Origin: Lactococcus carnosus
Lineage (GTDB): Bacteria; Bacillota; Bacilli; Lactobacillales; Streptococcaceae
Reading direction: 5' to 3'
Assembly: GCF_006770265.1 (NCBI RefSeq)
Contig: NZ_CP017194.1
Location: forward strand, 1,612,001-1,676,000
Length of the DNA: 64,000 nt
Both the position numbers and the translations under genes were made by a program. The notes under the pieces were generated by a model, which saw only the letters and a program-made list of their open reading frames with translations, was not told the origin of the DNA and did not search any database. Positions 46,640 through 55,513 of the stretch are shown here, piece after piece. Position 1 is the stretch's first letter. Every line of letters begins with the position of its first letter.

Positions 46640-46690
46640 TTAGTACGTATCCTTTACCAACAATCGCAAGTTTGTGTTTGACATTTTCAT
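46640..46690 (-). CDS. Leu leader peptide (16 residues)
   Basis: A short frame encodes MKMSNTNLRLLVKDTY. Three TTG leucine codons lie in four positions (LRLL). It sits about 35 bases after the promoter -10 and is followed by a strong hairpin (GGATACG/CGTATCC, 46604-46650), then the terminator. This is the layout of ribosome-mediated attenuation: scarcity of charged tRNA-Leu stalls the ribosome and prevents the terminator. Lactococcal leu operons are known to use such leaders. The ribosome site is weak. Confidence 0.75.
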   Translation of the reverse strand: MKMSNTNLRLLVKDTY

Positions 46691-46724
46691 TCGATCAACC
46701 GTAGCACCTTTCATATTTTAATCT

Positions 46725-46753
46725 AGTTTACCGTTTTGTGACACGTTTGTCAA
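46725..46753 (-). promoter_or_regulatory. leu operon promoter
   Basis: On the minus strand TTGACA (46748-46753) and TAAACT (46725-46730) are separated by exactly 17 bases. The leader peptide begins about 35 bases downstream of the -10. Confidence 0.75.
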
Positions 46754-46847
46754 TCATAATCATTAAAAAAAACTATTTTTCGAACAATTCAGTCAATATT
46801 GATAGACTAGACTAGTAAAAGCATCCAAAATAGCTAGGTAAATTGAC

Positions 46848-46872
46848 AAAAAAAATAAGTCATAGACTTATT
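46848..46872 (-). terminator. Terminator after the amino-acid binding-protein gene
   Basis: On the minus strand AATAAGTC-TAT-GACTTATT is followed by six T. It begins 9 bases after the stop at 46881. Confidence 0.9.
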
Positions 46873-46880
46873 TTCAGTAG

Positions 46881-47699
46881 TTATTTACTTGGATAAACAT
46901 CCTTAGAGAACCATTTATCAGAGATCTTTTGGAACTCGCCATCCGTATGTAAGGTCTTGAATGCTTTATTGATGTTATCGACTAATGTTTTATCAGATTT
47001 ACGCGCCCCTACTGCAAAATTCTCGCTTGCATAGCCTGTCGTAATGATATTATAATTAGCTAGTTCACCATTTTTTGTCAGATAGTAGTTAGCGTAAACG
47101 TTATCTATCAATAAGCCATCAATACGACCAGCTTTTAAATCAAGCAAAGCAGAATTGAAATCATCATAAAGTGTCGCATCATTATCTTTAACACTATCTT
47201 TAAGTACCTTAGTTTGTTTGGTGAAGGCATCATAGCCTGACGACCCTTGTTGTGCGCCTAAGACTTTATTTTTCATGCCCGCGACATCATCGATTTTACT
47301 TGATTTCTTAGTCACGAGTACTTGTTGATTGGTCATATAAGGATTTGTAAACTGGACTTTTTTCTCACGCTCTTTTGTTGCAGAGTAACCATTCCAAATC
47401 AGGTCAATCGAGCCGTTTTTCAACTCAGTTTCCTTCATATCCCAGTCGATAGCTTGCATTTTTACCTTAACATCATACTTGGCGAATACGGCATTGGCAA
47501 GGTCAATATCAAAGCCAACATTTTTACCATTTTCATCCTTAAAGCCCATAGGTACAAAGGTATTATCAAAGCCAATCACAACTTGCTTTTTATCTTTAAT
47601 CGAAGTCCAGCTATCTTTGGCTTCTTTTTTGCCACATCCTGCAAGGGTTATAACCGCTACTAACACAGCAGCAAAGCCAATCCATTTTTTAAATGTCAT
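46881..47699 (-). CDS. Amino-acid ABC transporter, substrate-binding lipoprotein
   Basis: The 272-residue protein has a lipoprotein signal peptide ending in the lipobox LAGC (Cys22). A family-3 solute-binding domain follows (VVIGFDNTFVPMGFKDENG, GFDIDLANAVFAKY, DWDMKETELKNGSIDLIWNG). It is anchored outside the membrane. It is the last gene of a permease-ATPase-binding protein operon. The ligand is a polar amino acid that I cannot name. Confidence 0.93.
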   Translation of the reverse strand: MTFKKWIGFAAVLVAVITLAGCGKKEAKDSWTSIKDKKQVVIGFDNTFVPMGFKDENGKNVGFDIDLANAVFAKYDVKVKMQAIDWDMKETELKNGSIDLIWNGYSATKEREKKVQFTNPYMTNQQVLVTKKSSKIDDVAGMKNKVLGAQQGSSGYDAFTKQTKVLKDSVKDNDATLYDDFNSALLDLKAGRIDGLLIDNVYANYYLTKNGELANYNIITTGYASENFAVGARKSDKTLVDNINKAFKTLHTDGEFQKISDKWFSKDVYPSK

Positions 47700-47713
47700 A
47701 TTAATTACGTCTC

Positions 47714-48352
47714 CTAGTCTTTTGTTTTAGCATTTACTTTAACAATGGTATCCGCAATTTTTGTTGCGAAATCCATGTCGTGCGTGACAACAATTTGCGT
47801 GATGCCCAATGCTTTGTTCTCTAAAATCAGGTTAGCAACTTGATCTCTCAAGGCTGGGTCAAGCGCTGATGTTGGTTCGTCATAGCCGATAATTTTAGGA
47901 TCGATCATCATGGCACGAGCGAGCGCAACACGTTGTTTTTGACCACCTGATAAGCTGAAGGGATAGGCATTTTTTTGTTCAATCACTTCTAAGTCTGTGA
48001 GTAACTTCTCAGCTTTTGTGATGGCATCGGACTTACTTATCCCCATTGTTTTAACAGGGGAAAGGGTTAGATTTTCAAGTACAGTCATATGTGGAAAGAG
48101 TTGGAAATCTTGGAAGACGAACCCTAGTAGGTTACGTGTAATCAACTCATCTAAGCCGATCACTTCCTCATCAAAGATAACCTGACCAGCATCAATCGAC
48201 TCTAATCCGGCTAGCATGCGAAGCAAGGTCGTTTTACCGCCTCCTGATGGCCCTGCAATGGCGACCACTTCTCCAGCATTAATCGTCAGATTAAAGGCAT
48301 CAAAGATGACTTTCGTACCAAATTTTTTGGCAATATTTTTTAATTCAAGCAT
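47714..48352 (-). CDS. Amino-acid ABC transporter, ATP-binding protein
   Basis: The 212-residue ATPase is shorter than GlnQ-type proteins (about 240). Walker A is AGPSGGGKTTLLRML, signature LSGGQKQRVALARAMM and Walker [16 protein letters not shown]. Fourteen bases separate it from the binding-protein gene and nine from the permease. Confidence 0.93.
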   Translation of the reverse strand: MLELKNIAKKFGTKVIFDAFNLTINAGEVVAIAGPSGGGKTTLLRMLAGLESIDAGQVIFDEEVIGLDELITRNLLGFVFQDFQLFPHMTVLENLTLSPVKTMGISKSDAITKAEKLLTDLEVIEQKNAYPFSLSGGQKQRVALARAMMIDPKIIGYDEPTSALDPALRDQVANLILENKALGITQIVVTHDMDFATKIADTIVKVNAKTKD

Positions 48353-48361
48353 GATTGCCTC

Positions 48362-48997
48362 CTATTTGTAGTAATCAAAACGTTGTTCGATTTTCTTAGA
48401 TAAAATGGTGAGCACACCAATCAGGATTAAGTAAATCAAGGCAGCCATCATAATGGGGACGAGTGATACATCACGACTCATGGCGATTTTACCGGCCCTA
48501 AGTAAATCACCTAGGCCAACAACATAGATAAGAGATGAGTCTTTGACTAGCGTAATAATTTCATTAAACACTGACGGTAAGACAATCTTGACAACCTGTG
48601 GAATTTGGACATAGCGAACCGTTTGCCACTTCGTCAACTTGAGCACTTTTGCTGCTTCTAGCTGACCATTTGGCACTGCCTTTATCCCACCACGGAAAAT
48701 CTCTGCAAAATAGGCCGCATAGTTTAGGGTAAAGGCGAGTAGCGCTGCTGGAAATCTTGGCAATGTGGGGCCAACCATCGGTAGGGCATAAAAAATAATA
48801 ATCAATTGGACTAATAATGGCGTGCCCCGCATGATCCAAACGTAAATATTAACAAACCAATTGACAATCGGTACCCGTAATAAGAAAGCGAGGAGCATAC
48901 CTAAAGGAATTGATAAGACGAGTGTCAAGACAAAGACTAGGACAGTCAGTTTCAGACCATCAAATAATTGGGGTAAAATTTCAAAAATATAGGACAT
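48362..48997 (-). CDS. Amino-acid ABC transporter, permease
   Basis: The 211-residue HisM/GlnP-type membrane protein begins MSYIFEILPQLFDGL at ATG 48997 with GGAGAAAAG upstream. The coupling segment is LEAAKVLKLTKWQTVRYVQI. It is the first gene of the three-gene transporter operon. A longer upstream frame is probably untranslated. Confidence 0.92.
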   Translation of the reverse strand: MSYIFEILPQLFDGLKLTVLVFVLTLVLSIPLGMLLAFLLRVPIVNWFVNIYVWIMRGTPLLVQLIIIFYALPMVGPTLPRFPAALLAFTLNYAAYFAEIFRGGIKAVPNGQLEAAKVLKLTKWQTVRYVQIPQVVKIVLPSVFNEIITLVKDSSLIYVVGLGDLLRAGKIAMSRDVSLVPIMMAALIYLILIGVLTILSKKIEQRFDYYK

Positions 48998-49186
48998 CTT
49001 TTCTCCATTAGTATAAAATATCTCTAATTCGTTACCGTAATAGCTGGCCAACTTCAGAGATTGTATACTAAATTATAGCATGATTTAGAGACCTTTTGAT
49101 AACTTTTTCATTTATCTTTATATTCATTTAACTTTACTATAGCTTAGGCTAGTAAAAATTGCATGTCTTATGTTAAACTAGTAAGT

Positions 49187-49747
49187 ATGACTAATAAAAA
49201 AAATACATTATGGATTGGCTTACTTGCGATCATCGTTATTATCGCTTTTGGGTTGGTTTATGTTGCAAATCGACAAAGTGATGCGCCTAAAAAAGAGGCA
49301 ACGACTAGTTCAAAACAACAAGGAAATGAACAAGCATCTAACCAACCTACTGAGCAGAAACAAACAGATTTACAAGTGTTTACTGACTTAGCTAAGGCTG
49401 AAAAATTTGATGCTGCTAGTGTAACAGAACTTAAAGTTGAAGAACTTAAGGCAGGTACTGGTGACACGATTGCTGAAACAGATACCATCTCAGCAAACTA
49501 TAGTGGTTGGAATGCTGCTGGTACGATTTTTGATACGACTAAAAAATCAGCCGATGCAACCCCGACACCGATTGAGTTTCCACTCTCAGGTGTGATTCCT
49601 GGTTGGACAAAAGGATTAGCCGGTAAAAAAGTTGGCGGGATTTATAAACTCATGATTCCTGCTGATATGGCATATGGTGATCGAGCGCCTTCAAAAGATA
49701 CATCTGGGCCACTCGCATTCGTCGTAGAAATCGTTGCTAAAAAATAA
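49187..49747 (+). CDS. Membrane-anchored FKBP-type peptidyl-prolyl isomerase
   Basis: The 186-residue protein has a basic N-terminus and one hydrophobic segment (LWIGLLAIIVIIAFGLVYVA), then a Lys/Gln/Ser-rich linker. An FKBP domain follows, with IPGWTKGLAGKKVGGIYKL and AYGDRAPSKDTSGPLAFVVE. The domain probably faces outward and helps fold exported proteins. An ATG eight codons earlier (49163) is possible; neither start has a strong ribosome site. A strong terminator follows. Confidence 0.85.
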   Translation: MTNKKNTLWIGLLAIIVIIAFGLVYVANRQSDAPKKEATTSSKQQGNEQASNQPTEQKQTDLQVFTDLAKAEKFDAASVTELKVEELKAGTGDTIAETDTISANYSGWNAAGTIFDTTKKSADATPTPIEFPLSGVIPGWTKGLAGKKVGGIYKLMIPADMAYGDRAPSKDTSGPLAFVVEIVAKK

Positions 49748-49764
49748 GACTTGAGCTTAAAAAA

Positions 49765-49799
49765 AGCAATAGGATCAGCTGATCCTATTGCTTTTTTAT
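49765..49799 (+). terminator. Terminator after the FKBP gene, at the ISL3 insertion point
   Basis: AGCAATAGGATCAG and CTGATCCTATTGCT form a perfect palindromic stem followed by six T. The ISL3 element is inserted just after, duplicating the T tract. Confidence 0.93.
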
Positions 49800-51233
49800 G
49801 GCTCTATAATAAATCGTGTGGGAAAATTTCCCAGGCGATTTTTTTGCATAAAAAAATCCTTCCTTCTATAATGTGAGTTACTAAGCAACACAAAAAAGAA
49901 GGAAAGACATGTTTAATTATATCTTAAGTCAGTATCATTTACAAGAAAAAGACTGGTTATATTCAGATCCCTCCCCTGTTCAAATCAATCGTCACTTTGA
50001 ACTTAACGTTAAGCTAACGCAACCAGCGACTCAATGCACAAGCTGCCAGGGGACTAAATTCCATAGGCATGGCACAACACCGCACCCAAGAAAGGTGCAG
50101 CTGACAGAATATATGGGACTACCGTGCTTTCTGATGATCACAATTGAACGTTATCGCTGTGCGACCTGTGGTATGACGCAATCCTCTCAAATCCCTGAAC
50201 AACTTGTTTTAAAAGGGCATAAAGATTCCACCTTACTCAAAGCCCAGATCATCAGAAGACTAACAGAAAAAGAGTCCATCAAAGATGCGAGCCATGATCT
50301 TAACGTCTCCTCACACAGTTTCTACCGATTACTCAATCAAATGTCAAGCAAAGACGCATTTACCAAACTACCTCAGGTGCTCTGTCTTGATGAATTTAAG
50401 GCAACCAAAGATTGTACGGGGAGTATGGCTTTTATCGCAATGGATGGGAAGTCTCATGAGATTGTGACAGTTCTTGATGATAGACGTTTAGAGAGCTTGG
50501 TTAAATACTTTTTGAAGTTTCCTAGAAAGGTTCGAATGCGGGTCAAATATCTCGTGATGGATATGAATTATAGTTACGATAAGTTGATCAAGCGCTGTTT
50601 TCCTTGTGCTCAGCTCATCACAGATCGCTTTCATGTTGTCCAACAAATGACTAAGGCTTTCAATGTACTACGCATTCAAGTCATGAAAGGATTTGACACT
50701 AAAAGCCCTGAATACCGTCATCTCAAATATTATTGGAAACATCTACTTAAAAACTATGATAATCTTTCTGATACGCCTTTTTATTCATGTTCTTTACGAA
50801 AGTGGACATCTAGTCGGAAGCTGGTTGAACAGCTGATTAATTACAGTCCGATACTCTATCAAGGCTGGCAAGTCTTACAATTAGCGAGCGGTCACTTCAG
50901 GAACAAGGATGCAAAATCATTTTTCACTTTAATTGCCTCGCTCAATACAGAAGTTCTGCCTGAAACATTTGTTAAGAAGTATCAATTTTTATTGCGTAAA
51001 AAGGCATCCATTAAGTTAGCACTTGAGCTAGACTATTCAAACGGCTGTTTGGAGGGGATGAATAATAAAATCAAGGCCATTAAACGTGTGGCTTATGGCT
51101 TTAGAACCTTTAGGAACTTCAAGAAACGTATTCTACTCATGAACAAAACCTTAACCAATTAAAAAAACAAGCAACTCAACAGTTACTTGCTTTATAGGGG
51201 AAACTATTTTCCCACACGATTTGACAAAGAGCC
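49800..51233 (+). mobile_element. ISL3-family insertion sequence
   Basis: The element is 1,434 bp. Terminal inverted repeats begin GGCTCT and share AAATCGTGTGGGAAAAT. It is flanked by the perfect 8-bp duplication TTTTTTAT (49792-49799 and 51234-51241), the target length typical of ISL3. One intact transposase gene is inside. The perfect duplication suggests a recent insertion. Confidence 0.96.
49909..51162 (+). CDS. ISL3-family transposase
   Basis: The 417-residue transposase has an N-terminal zinc-finger region (CTSCQGTKFHRHG with CATCGMTQSSQ) and a helix-turn-helix segment. The catalytic core includes LCLDEFKATKD, LVMDMNYSYDKLIKR, CAQLITDRFHVVQQM and, near the end, YSNGCLEGMNNKIKAIKRVA. 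Full length, no frameshift. Confidence 0.96.
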   Translation: MFNYILSQYHLQEKDWLYSDPSPVQINRHFELNVKLTQPATQCTSCQGTKFHRHGTTPHPRKVQLTEYMGLPCFLMITIERYRCATCGMTQSSQIPEQLVLKGHKDSTLLKAQIIRRLTEKESIKDASHDLNVSSHSFYRLLNQMSSKDAFTKLPQVLCLDEFKATKDCTGSMAFIAMDGKSHEIVTVLDDRRLESLVKYFLKFPRKVRMRVKYLVMDMNYSYDKLIKRCFPCAQLITDRFHVVQQMTKAFNVLRIQVMKGFDTKSPEYRHLKYYWKHLLKNYDNLSDTPFYSCSLRKWTSSRKLVEQLINYSPILYQGWQVLQLASGHFRNKDAKSFFTLIASLNTEVLPETFVKKYQFLLRKKASIKLALELDYSNGCLEGMNNKIKAIKRVAYGFRTFRNFKKRILLMNKTLTN

Positions 51234-51270
51234 TTTTTTATATAGACAATCCCTAATGTTTCAATCCTGG

Positions 51271-52632
51271 TCAAATAAAACTGATAAAAACCTCTGCGAT
51301 TGAAAAGTAAATAAAGACACTGGTTAAATCAGACATGGTCGAAATAAATGGGCCAGAGGCAACTGCTGGGTCAAAACCTAATCGATCCATGCCAACTGGA
51401 ATTAAAGATCCCGCAAGGTTAGCGACTGTAATGGCACAAAACATGGCGACACCAACTGCTAGACCTAGCATGATATTGCCCTTCCACAAACTCACAACGA
51501 CAAAAATCGTCAGACCTGTGACAGCTCCTGTTACCAATCCGGTGGTAATTTCTGTCAGAATCAGATCAAAAAATGACTTATTCTCATCGTCATTAAGTGA
51601 AATCCGACGAACAGATACGGCTAGAGACTGCGTGCCAGCATTACCTGCTGTTCCTGTAATTAAGCTAATAAAAATCGCCAAAACGGAAGCCCGACTTACT
51701 AATCCATCGAAATGGTCGATAAGACTAGCTGTCCCCATTCCTAAAAATAAGAGGGCAACTAACCAGGGCAAGCGTTTAGCCGCGGACTGAATTGGATTTT
51801 GATTAACATTATCGGTATTAACCCCGGCAAGACCAGAGTAATCACTTTGTGCTTCCTCATCGATAACATCGATGATATCATCGACGGTTACAATCCCTAG
51901 CATCAGATTATCATGGCTAATGACAGGCAGGGCGAGTAAGTCGTAGTCCCTAAAATAACGGGCGACACGCTCTTGTGGTTCATCAACGTCAACCTTGATA
52001 ATATGCTCATTCACAATATCAGATATCAGCGTATCATCATGTGAAATTAAGAGGCTACGTAACGAAATAACACCTAGCAGTTGCTTACCACTGTCTAAGA
52101 CATAGACATAGTAAATCGTTTCCGCATCTTCCGCGGTCGCCTTGATCACGGTCATGGCCGAGCTTACTGTTTGATTCGCAACAACTGCCACAAACTCTGT
52201 TGTCATTAATGACCCAGCAGTTTCCTCATCATAATGCATGAGGTTACGTATCTCTGATACGTTTTCTGGCGCCATCAAGGTGAAGATGGAACGGCGTTCT
52301 CGCTTGCTTAAATTCGTTAAAATATCTGCAGCATTATCTGTTGACATCTCATCAAACATGGCTGATAGATACTCAGGAGAAATTTCTTTGAGGTAGGGCT
52401 TGATATCAACTGCATCAAAATCTAGATTCTCAAAAATTTCTGATAGTTCTTGAGGGGAGAGGATACTATAAAGTTCCAATCGCTCAGTTTCAGTAAAATC
52501 AAGATAAAACTGGGACTGATCATAGATATGGTGGTCGAGAAATCCTTCCCTAAATGCTTGAATTTCGTTATCCTCAAGCAGTTCCTGTAACGCTAAAAAA
52601 ACATTTTGTGGATCTGGACTGTTATCAGTCAT
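51271..52632 (-). CDS. mgtE: MgtE, magnesium transporter
   Basis: MgtE is a magnesium-gated channel. The 453-residue protein has the cytoplasmic N domain (ELSEIFENLDFDAVDIKPYL), two CBS domains (GSLMTTEFVAVVANQ, then DLLALPVISHDNLMLG) and five C-terminal helices with the pore text TGTAGNAGTQSLAV. The ribosome site AAGGAGGTCC is strong. Transcription passes through an approximately 190-base leader with hairpins, listed separately. Confidence 0.95.
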   Translation of the reverse strand: MTDNSPDPQNVFLALQELLEDNEIQAFREGFLDHHIYDQSQFYLDFTETERLELYSILSPQELSEIFENLDFDAVDIKPYLKEISPEYLSAMFDEMSTDNAADILTNLSKRERRSIFTLMAPENVSEIRNLMHYDEETAGSLMTTEFVAVVANQTVSSAMTVIKATAEDAETIYYVYVLDSGKQLLGVISLRSLLISHDDTLISDIVNEHIIKVDVDEPQERVARYFRDYDLLALPVISHDNLMLGIVTVDDIIDVIDEEAQSDYSGLAGVNTDNVNQNPIQSAAKRLPWLVALLFLGMGTASLIDHFDGLVSRASVLAIFISLITGTAGNAGTQSLAVSVRRISLNDDENKSFFDLILTEITTGLVTGAVTGLTIFVVVSLWKGNIMLGLAVGVAMFCAITVANLAGSLIPVGMDRLGFDPAVASGPFISTMSDLTSVFIYFSIAEVFISFI

Positions 52633-52669
52633 TTCTTAAGGACCTCCTTCATTCATTTTTTATTAAACA

Positions 52670-52822
52670 AAAAATCTGTGCAGCAACACTAAGCTTAGAC
52701 ACGGATTTTCATCTCTTTACACAGTCGCTTAACCATACATTTATATGACTATTTGATGCTAGGATGACTGATTCACTAGGGTCAATCTCATCATCCTAAT
52801 CGCATGCTATTACGCACTTTGC
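52670..52822 (-). promoter_or_regulatory. Structured mgtE leader with terminator-like hairpin (candidate regulator)
   Basis: On the minus strand the transcript first forms a hairpin AGGATGA...TCATCCT with inner GATT/AATC (52761-52797). Later, TCCGTG...CACAGA (52675-52705), with the palindrome CTAAGCTTAG inside, is followed by ATTTTTTG, just before the mgtE ribosome site. This is the layout of a transcription-attenuating leader. I do not find the M-box core expected for a known magnesium riboswitch. Confidence 0.5.
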
Positions 52823-52828
52823 CTTGTT

Positions 52829-52857
52829 ATTATAACGCAAAGCATTCGCCATGTAAA
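52829..52857 (-). promoter_or_regulatory. mgtE promoter
   Basis: On the minus strand TTTACA (52852-52857) and TATAAT (52829-52834) are 17 bases apart. It lies about 200 bases before the mgtE start codon. Confidence 0.75.
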
Positions 52858-52885
52858 CCATCTCTGCCTATTTGTATCGGTCACT

Positions 52886-53773
52886 TTAAAGCAAACGGGT
52901 CATATCCTTTGGTAAACTTGCCTCTAGATTGATGATCTCCCCTGAAAAAGGATGACAAAAACTTAGCGTGTGGCAGTGTAGCGCCTGTCGCGATATCTGA
53001 TCTCGATAGCCACCATATAAATCATCCCCTAATAAAGGCGCACCTAAATAGGCAAAATGCACCCTTATCTGGTGGGTCCGACCTGTATGTAGCTGAATAT
53101 CTACTAAGGTAAATTGGGCATGTGAGACGATAGTCTGATAAGAGGTATGGGCATATTTAGCAGTTGGATGCTGCTGATCTACGACTGCTCGCTCTATGAT
53201 AGAGCCATCTTTACGACCAATGGGCACTTTAATCTCTCCAGCTGCCAATAATTGAGTTGACGTGTGCACTAGTGCATAATAACGCTTAGTCAGGCCTTTT
53301 TGCTGCAATAACTTATCCATCCGACTATGAGCATACCCATGCTTAGCAAACAGCATGAGACCGGATGTATCTTTATCTAATCTGGTCACAACATGCACTT
53401 TTTGATTGTCATATCCCTGTGCTTTTAAATAGCCCGCGACAAAGTTACTCATAGTCTTATCTGGATAATTTTGACCTGTCACACTGGCAATCCCAGCAGG
53501 TTTATCAATCACGAGTAAGTGATCATCTTCATAGACAATCGTTAAAGGCATTTCTTGCTGAACCAAGGTAGGTGTCGCGTGTTCTGACGGAATATCCACA
53601 ATAACTTGATCATTTTTTGCTAATTTAAAAATGGCATTTTCTCTAATGCCATTGACCAACAATTGACCACCATCGAATTTGATCTTGGCCAATAATTTTT
53701 TGGAGATGCCCTGCTGTTTGAGTAAGGTTTTCAGTAATACACCATTTTGGGTCGCTTGAAAGGTGAATCTCAT
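52886..53773 (-). CDS. RluD-family 23S rRNA pseudouridine synthase
   Basis: The 295-residue enzyme starts MRFTFQATQNG at ATG 53773, overlapping the nadK stop. An S4-like RNA-binding part (GGQLLVNGIRENAIF) precedes the RluA catalytic domain with the active Asp in VTRLDKDTSGLMLFAK and the RTHQIRVHFAYLG segment. It is the third gene of relQ-nadK-rluD, an arrangement conserved in Firmicutes. The exact uridine targets are not known from sequence. Confidence 0.93.
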   Translation of the reverse strand: MRFTFQATQNGVLLKTLLKQQGISKKLLAKIKFDGGQLLVNGIRENAIFKLAKNDQVIVDIPSEHATPTLVQQEMPLTIVYEDDHLLVIDKPAGIASVTGQNYPDKTMSNFVAGYLKAQGYDNQKVHVVTRLDKDTSGLMLFAKHGYAHSRMDKLLQQKGLTKRYYALVHTSTQLLAAGEIKVPIGRKDGSIIERAVVDQQHPTAKYAHTSYQTIVSHAQFTLVDIQLHTGRTHQIRVHFAYLGAPLLGDDLYGGYRDQISRQALHCHTLSFCHPFSGEIINLEASLPKDMTRLL

Positions 53774-54588
53774 TTTACTTCCCCAATAAAGGCATTTTTT
53801 ACACGATGCCAAAAGCCTGTATGACCACCATTTACAAAGGCAATCTCCCCACCATCAAGGCTATAGGTAACTGAGGCAATCTTATCATAAAAATATTCTA
53901 ACTGATCTACTGTTAGCAAGTAATCATCAGCATCCTCTAGATCAAAGGTCACGGTATCCTTAGCAGCTATAATCATGGGCGCACCAAGTGTTCGATAAAC
54001 AAGGTTGTTAAGAGAGGCTACCTCAGTCACTTGAAAGGCTTTGACCCGGGGATGCATCACTGCACCACCAATTGATTTATTATAGGCAGTCGATCCTGTT
54101 GGCGTTGATACCGACAAGCCGTCTCCTCTAAACTTTTCAAAGAGAAAATCTGAAATCTTAAAATCAGCAACCAAAGTTTTTGACGCACGCTTAATAATCG
54201 ATTCATTTAGTGCAAGGTGTGTCTTCACGCTACCATCAGTAAAGTGAATCTGGACTTTTAAAAGCGGATATCTAAAGGCTTCAGAAGGGTCTTCATGCTT
54301 AATCGCATCTACTAATTTATCTAGTTCATGCTCCTGAAAATCGGCATAAAACCCTAAGTGTCCTGTATGGACTCCTATAAATCTGACGGTTTCAAGCTGT
54401 GTCTCATAGTAATGAAGTGCAGCTAATAAAGTCCCATCTCCACCAACAGAGATGACGATATCTGGCTGTTTTTCATCAAATATAAAGCCAGCTGCAAGAC
54501 ATAGTGCCTCTAGTTCAGCAGCTATGACCGTTGTCTTGTCATAATGATTTTTTATTATCCAAACTTTTTTACCAGTTGTTTTCTTCAT
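53770..54588 (-). CDS. nadK: NAD kinase
   Basis: NadK makes NADP from NAD. The 272-residue protein has the GGDGT motif (ISVGGDGTLLAALHYYE), the NE motif (ALNESIIKRASKTL) and SVSTPTGSTAYNKSIGG. It overlaps the end of relQ. The start MKKTTGKKVWII at 54588 is likeliest; an ATG three codons earlier is possible. Confidence 0.95.
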   Translation of the reverse strand: MKKTTGKKVWIIKNHYDKTTVIAAELEALCLAAGFIFDEKQPDIVISVGGDGTLLAALHYYETQLETVRFIGVHTGHLGFYADFQEHELDKLVDAIKHEDPSEAFRYPLLKVQIHFTDGSVKTHLALNESIIKRASKTLVADFKISDFLFEKFRGDGLSVSTPTGSTAYNKSIGGAVMHPRVKAFQVTEVASLNNLVYRTLGAPMIIAAKDTVTFDLEDADDYLLTVDQLEYFYDKIASVTYSLDGGEIAFVNGGHTGFWHRVKNAFIGEVK

Positions 54589-55246
54589 CAAAATCATCCC
54601 GATTTTCTACACCATCATCAACCTTACGGCGTGAGGGGTTAAATAGCAGCTGTGCTTCTTGGATTTCTTCACGAATCTTACTCATTTCTTCATCTAAGGC
54701 AAAAGCTATCTTGGCTGTCGTTGCTAGACGTGTTTTTAACTCCTCTGGAAAGGCACCTTGATACTTATAGTTGAGAGAATGCTCGATTGTTGCCCAAAAA
54801 TTCATAGCTAAGGTTCTTATCTGAATCTCAGCAAATATTTTTTTCTGACCATTCACCATCTCGACCGGATATTCGATCACAACATGATAGCTTCTATAGC
54901 CAGATTCTTTTTGATGATTAATATAATCGCGTTCTTGAATAATTCTAAAATCATCTCGATTACGTAGCAAGCCCAATACTTCATCTACGTCTTCAACAAA
55001 CTGAACCATGACGCGAACACCAGCAATATCTTGCATCTCAGCGATATTTTCTGATGTAAAGCCTCTCAATCGTGCCTTATTCTTTATCGATTCAGATGGT
55101 TTGACGCGACCCGTCACAAATTCAATCGGCGAATGACGATTTTGTTTCTGATATTGTTTTCGAGCGCCACGTAATTTAATTTTTAATTCCCCGACCGCTT
55201 GAATATAAGGATCAAGGAAGGATTCCCAGTTAAATTTTTCTGTCAT
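54569..55246 (-). CDS. relQ: RelQ, small alarmone (p)ppGpp synthetase
   Basis: This single-domain synthetase makes (p)ppGpp or pGpp without a hydrolase domain. The 225-residue protein has FLDPYIQAVGELKIKLRGAR, GRVKPSESIKNKARLRG, KESGYRSYHVVIEYP and EIQIRTLAMNFWATIEHSL. The start is placed at ATG 55246 (MTEKFNWESF) by comparison with streptococcal RelQ. An ATG seven codons earlier is equally poor in ribosome-site strength. Confidence 0.94.
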   Translation of the reverse strand: MTEKFNWESFLDPYIQAVGELKIKLRGARKQYQKQNRHSPIEFVTGRVKPSESIKNKARLRGFTSENIAEMQDIAGVRVMVQFVEDVDEVLGLLRNRDDFRIIQERDYINHQKESGYRSYHVVIEYPVEMVNGQKKIFAEIQIRTLAMNFWATIEHSLNYKYQGAFPEELKTRLATTAKIAFALDEEMSKIREEIQEAQLLFNPSRRKVDDGVENRDDFDEENNW

Positions 55247-55435
55247 AATTTGATACCGATTATTCATAGTTGTTTATATCGTTCGTGTATGATGCAGCAA
55301 TACCTTGTCTGCCTAAGCTTATCGTCATAGATACAAGTTTACCAACAGCAGGCCTATACATCATGACTTGCTATTTAGTGGCCTACCACTCACTATTTTT
55401 CCTTATATTTTCACTAGTTAACAAGCTGTAAACAC

Positions 55436-55464
55436 TTGCTATCTTCTCTTTTTTCAAGTACAAT
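55436..55464 (+). promoter_or_regulatory. Promoter of the CYTH-domain gene
   Basis: TTGCTA (55436-55441) and TACAAT (55459-55464) are 17 bases apart, 50 bases before the start codon. It sits in the divergent region shared with relQ. Confidence 0.6.
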
Positions 55465-55513
55465 GAAAATAATAATTACTAGTTAATTTTACCATAAACT
55501 ACGAGGATTTTCT

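Noticed and set aside
46455-46725. T-box riboswitch upstream of leuA
   Set aside because: No T-box core sequence or specifier stem was found. The short Leu-rich peptide explains the terminator better.
52633-52822. Classical M-box magnesium riboswitch
   Set aside because: The conserved M-box core could not be found in the leader on the mgtE strand. Kept only as an unclassified structured leader.
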